From Bacteroidota bacterium (lineage in GTDB: Bacteria > Bacteroidota > Bacteroidia > Flavobacteriales > Weeksellaceae), in the NCBI GenBank assembly GCA_023448955.1, contig JAEXJU010000139.1, forward strand, positions 1 through 7,447: DNA of 7,447 nucleotides, read 5' to 3'. The stretch's first letter is position 1; each line of letters begins with the position of its first letter. Under the pieces are notes generated by a model that was not told the origin of the DNA, made no database searches, and was given only the letters and a program-made list of their open reading frames with translations. Made by a program: the position numbers and the translations under genes. Positions 1 to 4,583 of this stretch are shown in pieces.

Positions 1-275
1 GTTCCAGAATTACCATCTTCCGGTTTGATCTCTTCCTTGATGTAACCTCGTTTTTTAAGGTCTTCGATAAAGTCGTCCAAACCATATTCTTCATTAAAAA
101 TATCATATTCTTTATCCAGCATATCCAGCCAATCAAAAGCCTCGTCCAAATCTCCGGAAGTGTGGATGAGCAAGTCTTTGAAAATGCCAAATACCCTGTC
201 GAAATTCGAAACCTCTTCCGGAATATGTTTACTGAATGTGAATCCCCTTTGGAAGTTTTTATTTTTATCTGTCAT
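1..275 (-). CDS. N-terminal part of a probable VWA domain-containing protein (runs off the left edge)
   Basis: The reading frame starts at an ATG (complement of 273-275) and stays open for 91 full codons to the window edge, so the gene is cut by the window. The visible part begins MTDKNKNFQRGFTFSKHIPE and is rich in Asp, Glu and Phe/Trp, with a soluble, helical look and no signal peptide or membrane segment. From memory of flavobacterial proteomes, this start resembles a roughly 370-residue protein whose C-terminal half is a von Willebrand factor A (metal-ion-dependent adhesion) domain, often linked to a MoxR-type AAA ATPase. The VWA domain itself is outside the window, so the product name is an inference. 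No Shine-Dalgarno sequence is seen before the ATG, as usual in this phylum. The gene is divergent from the methyltransferase gene. Confidence 0.7.
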   Translation of the reverse strand, partial: MTDKNKNFQRGFTFSKHIPEEVSNFDRVFGIFKDLLIHTSGDLDEAFDWLDMLDKEYDIFNEEYGLDDFIEDLKKRGYIKEEIKPEDGNSG

Positions 276-401
276 AGATTGATTTCAAATTGGAGATACA
301 ATTTAGGCATTATTAGCAAAATGTGAACCGAGAGTAAATAGAAAAAAGTAATGGTTATGATTCTTAAATTAAACAAAAAATTGGGAGTAATATTTTTTTA
401 G

Positions 402-424
402 CTTCGACTCCGCTCAGCTTGACA
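402..424 (+). repeat. Solitary copy of a dispersed flavobacterial short repeat
   Basis: The 23-bp unit reads CTTCGACTCCGCTCAG followed by CTTGACA. It shares the CTTCGAC, GCTCAG and TGACA blocks with the two copies at 520-541 and 573-594. Its middle is one base longer (TCC-G instead of AA-G or AG-G). Units of this kind are, to my knowledge, scattered through many Chryseobacterium and Flavobacterium intergenic regions; their function is not established. Confidence 0.7.
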
Positions 425-519
425 ATTGTAAATAAAACATTTTAGTATTATAAATTAAATATCCGTTAAACAACCTACTACTGTGCATTGATTTAAAAAT
501 CAATTATTTAAAACATACA

Positions 520-594
520 CTTCGACAAGCTCAGTGTGACATCTCTAATACTAAAAGCTTGATTTCTAGAGATGTCAAGCTGAGCCTGTCGAAG
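520..594. repeat. Long imperfect inverted repeat made of two facing dispersed-repeat copies
   Basis: The left arm is 520-547 and the right arm 567-594. They are reverse complements at 25 of 28 positions, with a 19-base loop (548-566). Each arm consists of the dispersed unit (CTTCGAC...CTCAG...TGACA) plus a shared flank, TCTCTA on one side and TAGAGA on the other, so the pairing extends beyond the core repeat. The structure would form a strong hairpin in DNA or RNA. It sits between divergent genes, where no terminator is needed, so a small non-autonomous mobile element or REP-like repeat is more likely. Confidence 0.8.
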
Positions 595-629
595 CTTTAG
601 GTTAATAAACGGACAATCAAAATTAGAAA

Positions 630-680
630 TGTCATCCTAAGCATTTCGGCATCGCTCAATATAAACTAAGTCGAAAGATT
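630..680. repeat. Degenerate composite of the same dispersed repeat
   Basis: Bases 630-642 read TGTCATCCTAAGC, close to the reverse-oriented repeat half. Bases 645-665 (TTCGGCATCGCTCA and onward) look like a mutated forward unit, with about 14 of 21 matches to the copy at 402-424. Bases 669-680 (AGTCGAAAGATT) resemble the other reverse-oriented half. The arrangement suggests one old copy interrupted by another, both decayed mainly by transitions. Confidence 0.45.
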
Positions 681-717
681 TTGTTAATTCATATTTATCA
701 ATAAAAATTTTAAACTT

Positions 718-725
718 TATCTTTG
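718..725 (+). promoter_or_regulatory. Promoter -7 box of the methyltransferase gene
   Basis: The octamer TATCTTTG fits the Bacteroidota -7 consensus TAnnTTTG exactly and is followed by CA, as is common. It ends 17 bases before the ATG at 743, giving a predicted leader of only about 10 bases. No good TTG-type -33 element stands at the usual distance. Confidence 0.65.
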
Positions 726-742
726 CAACCACAATTATTGCT

Positions 743-1447
743 ATGAAAGACCTAATGGGACGTGCCATCTGGGATTATTTTAAAAATGACAATCCAGAAG
801 ATCTGCAAACCGAAACTTCGATTTCTGAACTGGATGAACTTCCTGTGGATTATCTTTTCCGAGGGTTTGATGAGATGAACAAAATCGAACAAAAAGCTTT
901 GAAATTAGCCAACGGCAAAGTTTTGGATATTGGAGCAGGCGCTGGTTCTCATTCGCTATATCTTCAGAATGAAAGAAATCTTGAAGTTTCCGCACTGGAT
1001 ATTTCTCCAAAGGCTATTGAAGTTTGCCAACTGAGAGGAATTCAAAACGCAGTTCACGCAAATATGCTCGAATTTTCAGAAGGAACTTTTGATACGATTC
1101 TATTATTGATGAACGGCACCGGGATTTTCCAAAGTCTGAATGTCATCGATATTTATCTTCAAAAACTTCATTCTTTATTAAACAAAAACGGACAGATTCT
1201 GATTGACAGTACTGATATTCTCTATATGTTTGATGAGGATGAAGATGGCGGTATATTAATCCCTGCCGATGGTTATTATGGCGAGCTGGATTATATCGTT
1301 CACTATAAAGGTGAGTCTGAAGAACCGATAAAATGGCTGTATCTCGATTTCAATACTTTGAAAAATGCCGCTGAAAATAATGGTTTCAGCAGTGAGAGGA
1401 TTTTGCAGGACGAAGATTCTTATCTGGCGAGATTGACCAAGAAATAA
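743..1447 (+). CDS. Class I SAM-dependent methyltransferase, substrate unknown
   Basis: This 234-residue soluble protein has a Rossmann-type methyltransferase fold. Motif I is VLDIGAGAGSH at residues 60-70, the glycine-rich SAM-binding loop. The acidic residue closing the next strand is Asp86 (ALDISPKAIEVC), expected to bind the ribose hydroxyls. FDTILLLMNGTG at 116-127 matches the strand-4 motif, and GQILIDSTD at 150-158 is strand 5 after the helix with LLNKNG. Residues 1-50 form an extra N-terminal region that may contribute to substrate binding. A cysteine or catalytic signature naming the substrate is not visible, so small-molecule and protein methylation are both possible. The ATG at 743 fits the nearby promoter box. 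The gene appears monocistronic and converges on the lipoprotein gene. Confidence 0.88.
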   Translation: MKDLMGRAIWDYFKNDNPEDLQTETSISELDELPVDYLFRGFDEMNKIEQKALKLANGKVLDIGAGAGSHSLYLQNERNLEVSALDISPKAIEVCQLRGIQNAVHANMLEFSEGTFDTILLLMNGTGIFQSLNVIDIYLQKLHSLLNKNGQILIDSTDILYMFDEDEDGGILIPADGYYGELDYIVHYKGESEEPIKWLYLDFNTLKNAAENNGFSSERILQDEDSYLARLTKK

Positions 1448-1475
1448 TAAAGACGTACATTTCTGTACGTCTTTA
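1448..1475. terminator. Bidirectional hairpin terminator between convergent genes
   Basis: The arms TAAAGACGTACA (1448-1459) and TGTACGTCTTTA (1464-1475) are perfect reverse complements with a four-base TTTC loop. The hairpin starts right after the methyltransferase stop and ends 5 bases before the stop of the opposing lipoprotein gene. In the plus direction it is followed by an AT-rich run (AATTAATTATTT). In the minus direction it is followed by TTATTTC. It probably serves both transcripts. Confidence 0.85.
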
Positions 1476-1480
1476 ATTAA

Positions 1481-1921
1481 TTATTTAGTGTAAAGATATT
1501 TTAGATAATCTTTGACTCCATCATTATTGTGGTCATAATCATCAAATGCCAAAACTACCAAAGTGCTTGACGTTAACTCTGTAACGCTGGCGGTTTCATT
1601 TCCGATTTTTAATGTTTTATCGTTGGCGTTATAAGTATAATCAACTGTTGTGGAACCAAGCACACATTCGCTTCCAATACTATTGTAGTCATTCATAATG
1701 AACTTTTTATCTGTGAATTCATAAGTGCTTTTTTGCTTGCAGGCATCTGGCAAATATTCATTCAAGACAGTTGTTTTATCTTTACCTGACAAAACAATTG
1801 TTGTTTTCAATTTCCATTTTCCTATAATCTGATTTTCTACAGGTTGTGGTAGGTCATCATTGTTGTCAGAGCTGCAAGATATAGCGACAAGTGAAATAGC
1901 TGCTAATATTAGTTTTTTCAT
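1481..1921 (-). CDS. Small lipocalin-like lipoprotein
   Basis: This 146-residue protein has a lipoprotein signal: MKK, a hydrophobic core and a lipobox LVAIS-C with the lipidated cysteine at residue 16. After it comes SSDNNDD, an acidic stretch resembling the lipoprotein export signal that sends Bacteroidota lipoproteins to the cell surface. IIGKWKLKT at 32-40 is the typical opening of the lipocalin-like beta-barrel family seen in this phylum. STYEF (65-69) and the TELTSSTLVV strand (114-123) also fit. Cys61 and Cys86 are positioned for a disulfide. Residues 128-138 (DYDHNNDGVKD) form a DxDxNxDGxxD calcium-loop pattern. The ligand and function are unknown. It begins 9 bp after the metG stop on the same strand, so it is probably the second gene of that transcript, and ends beside the shared terminator. 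Confidence 0.85.
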   Translation of the reverse strand: MKKLILAAISLVAISCSSDNNDDLPQPVENQIIGKWKLKTTIVLSGKDKTTVLNEYLPDACKQKSTYEFTDKKFIMNDYNSIGSECVLGSTTVDYTYNANDKTLKIGNETASVTELTSSTLVVLAFDDYDHNNDGVKDYLKYLYTK

Positions 1922-1930
1922 ATAAAGAGT

Positions 1931-3967
1931 TTATCCGATTTCAACTCCATTTTCAACTTCTTTGTCATCTGGCGTCACAAAAGACAATTTTCCGTCTGGT
2001 TTTGTTGTTAATAATAACATTCCCTGAGATTCTATTCCTCTTATTTTTCTTGGGGCAAGATTTAATAAAATCATCACTTGCTTTCCAATCACTTCTTCCG
2101 GAGTAAAACTTTCTGCAATTCCTGAAACCACAGTTCTTACATCTACCCCTGTATCAACAGTGAGTTTTAATAATTTGTCTGCTTTTTCTACTTTTTCAGC
2201 TTCGGTAATCGTTGCTGTTCTCAAGTCGATTTTCGTAAAATCATCAAAAGTGATTTCTTCTTTCATAGGATTGGCGTTAGGGTTTGTTTTTTTATTGTTT
2301 TGTTTGGTGTTTTCAAGTTTCTGGATTTGAGCATCAATCACATCATCTTCAATTTTTGAGAAAAGAAGAGATGCTTCGTTGATTTTATGACCAGTTTCAA
2401 TGAGCACAGATTTAGTTTCAACATCATTCCAATCCGATTTTTGAACATTGAACATAGTCAGTAATTTCTCAGAACTGAAAGGCATAAACGGTTCGCACAA
2501 CTGCGCCAATGCGACTGCAATTTGAGCTCCAACAAATAAAGAATTTGCTGCTTTTTCAGGGTTATCTTTAATGGTTTTCCACGGTTCTTCTGTCTGAAGA
2601 TACTGGTTACCGAAACGTGCCAAATTCATCAAAGCTGTCAAAGAATTTCTGAACTCATAGTTTTCCAGAAAACCTGAAATTTCTTTCGCTGATTTATTGA
2701 TTTCTGCTAATTCAGGAGCATTCACATTGCCTTGAGGAACGATTCCATCATAATATTTATGAATCAGAACCGCAACTCTGTTGATGAAATTCCCAAAAAT
2801 CCCAACCAATTCAGAATTATTCTTCGTCTGAAAATCTTTCCAGATAAAGTTGTTATCCTTAGTTTCCGGAGCTGATGAAAGCAGAGCATAACGCAAAACA
2901 TCCTGTTGTCCTGGGAAATCTTCCACATATTCGTGCGCCCAAACCGCCCAGTTTCTTGAGGTGGAGATTTTATCGTTTTCAAGATTCAGAAATTCAAAGG
3001 CAGGAACATTTTTTGGCATAATAAAATCTCCGTGAGCCTTCATCATCGCCGGGAAAATAATACAGTGGAAAACGATGTTATCCTTACCAATAAAATGGAC
3101 CAAATCACTTCCTTCACTTTGCCAGTAATCTTTCCAGTCTTTGCCATTTTTAGCAGCCCATCCTTTTGTGAAAGAAATGTAGCCAATTGGTGCGTCAAAC
3201 CAAACATAAAGCACTTTTCCTTCCGCATTCGGAAGTGGAACAGGTACACCCCAGTTTAGATCTCTGGTCATTGCACGAGGCTTCAGACCATCATTTAACC
3301 AAGATTTAACCTGTCCATAAACATTCGGTTTCCAGTCATCCTTATGACCTTCAATGATCCATTCATTAAGGAAATCTTCATATTCATTTAAGGGTAAATA
3401 CCAGTTTTTTGTCTCTTTTAAAATCGGAACATTTCCACTCAACATTGATTTTGGATTAATAAGTTCCGAGGGCGAAAGGGTAGAGCCACATTTTTCACAT
3501 TGGTCTCCGTAAGCGTTTTCGTTACCACAATTCGGACAAGTACCAACAATGTATCGGTCTGCCAAAAATTCTCCGGCTTGTTCGTCAAAATACTGCTCAG
3601 ACATTTCTTCAGTAAACTTCCCTTTTTCATAAAGAACTTTAAAGAAATCCTGACTTGTTTCACGATGGTTCGCTGATGTAGTCCTTGAATATTCATCAAA
3701 AGAAATTCCCAAATCTGAGAACGATTTTTTGATAATTTCGTGGTATTTATCGACGATATCCTGTGGTGTAACGCCTTCTTTTTTAGCTCTTATGGTAATG
3801 GGAATGCCGTGCTCATCGCTTCCGCAGATAAAAGCAACATCTTTACCCGATCTTCTCTGAAATCTAGCATAGACATCCGCAGGAATATAAACACCCGCCA
3901 AATGTCCTATATGAACCGGACCGTTTGCATAAGGCAATGCCGCCGTAATCAATTTTTTGTTTGACAT
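1931..3967 (-). CDS. metG: Methionyl-tRNA synthetase
   Basis: This cytoplasmic class I synthetase charges tRNA-Met with methionine using ATP. The 678-residue length fits the long bacterial form with a C-terminal tRNA-binding domain. The HIGH motif is at residues 19-22 (NGPVHIGHLAG). A zinc knuckle has cysteines at 144, 147, 157 and 160. The second ATP motif, KMSKS in many bacteria, reads KISTS at 333-337, a variant I believe is normal in this phylum. NWAVW follows, as usual. The anticodon-binding helical domain covers about 380-545. A polar linker rich in Asn and Lys (553-567) leads to an OB-fold tRNA-binding domain from about 574 to 678 (KIDLRTATI, VVSGIA, NLAPRKIRGIESQGM), which also drives dimerisation in relatives. 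The ATG at 3967 lies shortly after a promoter box. The lipoprotein gene follows 9 bp downstream. The frame is intact. Confidence 0.98.
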   Translation of the reverse strand: MSNKKLITAALPYANGPVHIGHLAGVYIPADVYARFQRRSGKDVAFICGSDEHGIPITIRAKKEGVTPQDIVDKYHEIIKKSFSDLGISFDEYSRTTSANHRETSQDFFKVLYEKGKFTEEMSEQYFDEQAGEFLADRYIVGTCPNCGNENAYGDQCEKCGSTLSPSELINPKSMLSGNVPILKETKNWYLPLNEYEDFLNEWIIEGHKDDWKPNVYGQVKSWLNDGLKPRAMTRDLNWGVPVPLPNAEGKVLYVWFDAPIGYISFTKGWAAKNGKDWKDYWQSEGSDLVHFIGKDNIVFHCIIFPAMMKAHGDFIMPKNVPAFEFLNLENDKISTSRNWAVWAHEYVEDFPGQQDVLRYALLSSAPETKDNNFIWKDFQTKNNSELVGIFGNFINRVAVLIHKYYDGIVPQGNVNAPELAEINKSAKEISGFLENYEFRNSLTALMNLARFGNQYLQTEEPWKTIKDNPEKAANSLFVGAQIAVALAQLCEPFMPFSSEKLLTMFNVQKSDWNDVETKSVLIETGHKINEASLLFSKIEDDVIDAQIQKLENTKQNNKKTNPNANPMKEEITFDDFTKIDLRTATITEAEKVEKADKLLKLTVDTGVDVRTVVSGIAESFTPEEVIGKQVMILLNLAPRKIRGIESQGMLLLTTKPDGKLSFVTPDDKEVENGVEIG

Positions 3968-3989
3968 TATGTAACTGAAATTTGAATTG

Positions 3990-3997
3990 CAAAATTA
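3990..3997 (-). promoter_or_regulatory. Promoter -7 box of metG
   Basis: On the minus strand this reads TAATTTTG, an exact TAnnTTTG match followed by CA. It ends 22 bases before the metG ATG, giving a predicted leader of roughly 15 bases. No clear -33 TTG is seen at the standard distance. Confidence 0.6.
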
Positions 3998-4087
3998 CGA
4001 TTTTCAATCAGATATTCATAGATAAAGAGAATTAACCTGCACAGCGTTAGAAACAACTTCTAAAAAAGAAAAATTTTCATCAGGCTT

Positions 4088-4129
4088 TGTTCGACCTTTC
4101 TATATCCTATGTTCGACCAATGTTCGATC
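4088..4129 (+). promoter_or_regulatory. Three phased direct repeats, possible regulator-binding sites
   Basis: TGTTCGACC occurs at 4088-4096 and 4110-4118, and TGTTCGATC at 4121-4129. The starts are 22 and 11 bases apart, about two and one helical turns, so the three sites would face the same side of the DNA. They lie about 120-160 bases upstream of metG and about 455-495 bases upstream of the susC-like start. Direct repeats at turn spacing are typical for AraC-type and response-regulator binding. The regulator and target gene are inferences. Confidence 0.4.
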
Positions 4130-4367
4130 ACATTATGTATGCTTTGTTTTAATTTATTTTTGAAACTTCAGTTAAATTATTTAGCTATATTACTATTTAT
4201 GGTTTTTAATTTTAATTTGCCAAAATCTGAATGTTTTCTGTGGATTTTGCGTAAACTAAATTGTTATAAAATTTTAGAATATTTCATTTTTGATTAATAT
4301 AGGATTAATATTGGTTAATTTAGAAGAAGAAAATAGGTTGAATTTTAGAAAAAAAATAGTCTTTTGG

Positions 4368-4375
4368 TACTTTTG
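4368..4375 (+). promoter_or_regulatory. Candidate promoter -7 box of the susC-like gene
   Basis: TACTTTTG fits TAnnTTTG exactly and is the best such match in the 450 bases before the gene. A TTG at 4338-4340 is present upstream, but its 27-base spacing is longer than usual. Transcription would start near 4382, about 200 bases before the GTG start codon. Confidence 0.45.
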
Positions 4376-4390
4376 TTAAAAAAATTAACA
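4374..4390. promoter_or_regulatory. Inverted repeat at the predicted susC-like transcription start
   Basis: TGTTAA, five A bases, then TTAACA: perfect 6-bp arms overlapping the end of the -7 box and the predicted start site. The position would suit an operator or early-transcript hairpin. The same TGTTAA/TTAACA core recurs in the inverted repeat at 4455-4490. Confidence 0.35.
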
Positions 4391-4401
4391 TAGAAATAAT
4401 A

Positions 4402-4416
4402 TATTGATAATCAATA
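4402..4416. repeat. Perfect 15-bp palindrome in the susC-like leader
   Basis: TATTGAT, A, ATCAATA: 7-bp arms around a single central base. It has the form of a dimeric protein-binding site, but in DNA this AT-rich such palindromes also occur by chance. Confidence 0.3.
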
Positions 4417-4454
4417 ATTTGTATTTATTGTTGGCTTATTTTTAGGTGTAAAGT

Positions 4455-4490
4455 TGTTAAAATCGAGTAAGTTTTAAAATTATTTTAACA
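4455..4490. repeat. Second TGTTAA-type inverted repeat in the leader
   Basis: TGTTAAAAT (4455-4463) and ATTTTAACA (4482-4490) are perfect 9-bp arms around an 18-base spacer. It could form a stem in the predicted leader RNA or be a spaced operator. It lies about 95 bases before the start codon. Confidence 0.4.
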
Positions 4491-4583
4491 GAATATCGAA
4501 TTTTTTATAAATTGCGGAACAAGAGATAGTATATATCTCCAACATTTGAAAATAATAATATAAACCTTAAAAATTTATTTTTT

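Larger units (their letters stand above)
276..742. other. Intergenic region between divergent genes, filled with dispersed repeats
   Basis: This 467-bp stretch has no convincing ORF. It is AT-rich and separates the divergent VWA-type gene and methyltransferase gene. About a third of it consists of copies or remnants of a short repeat of the form CTTCGAC...CTCAG...TGACA, listed separately. The only good promoter signal is a TAnnTTTG box just before the methyltransferase. No clear promoter for the left gene was found close to its start. Confidence 0.7.
3968..4583. other. 616-bp AT-rich regulatory gap between metG and the susC-like gene
   Basis: No credible coding region is present. The metG end has a promoter box at 3990-3997. 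From about 4130 the sequence is extremely AT-rich. It contains three direct repeats (4088-4129), a promoter candidate for the susC-like gene (4368-4375) and three inverted repeats (4374-4390, 4402-4416, 4455-4490). A 62-codon open frame at 4109-4297 is judged a chance ORF. If the promoter candidate is right, the susC-like transcript has a leader of about 200 bases. Confidence 0.6.

Noticed and set aside
520..594. Hairpin as a rho-independent terminator
   Set aside because: Both flanking genes are transcribed away from this region, and no T-run follows the arms, so termination is not its likely main role.
618..625. Minus-strand TAATTTTG as promoter of the left-edge gene
   Set aside because: It matches TAnnTTTG, but lies about 340 bases before that gene's start with a large hairpin in between. 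A chance match in AT-rich DNA is likelier.
2968..2982. KISTS instead of KMSKS in MetRS as a defect
   Set aside because: Variants such as KLSTS/KISTS are, to my knowledge, common in MetRS of this phylum, and the rest of the enzyme is intact.
3032..3259. Plus- and minus-strand open frames inside metG, the methyltransferase and the susC-like gene
   Set aside because: They overlap strongly supported genes in other frames, have no family resemblance and no promoter or start signal of their own.
4109..4297. 62-codon plus-strand open frame in the metG-susC gap
   Set aside because: It is rich in Phe, Leu, Cys and Asn as expected from AT-rich noncoding DNA, has no recognisable domain, and overlaps the phased repeats. 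A chance ORF is more likely.
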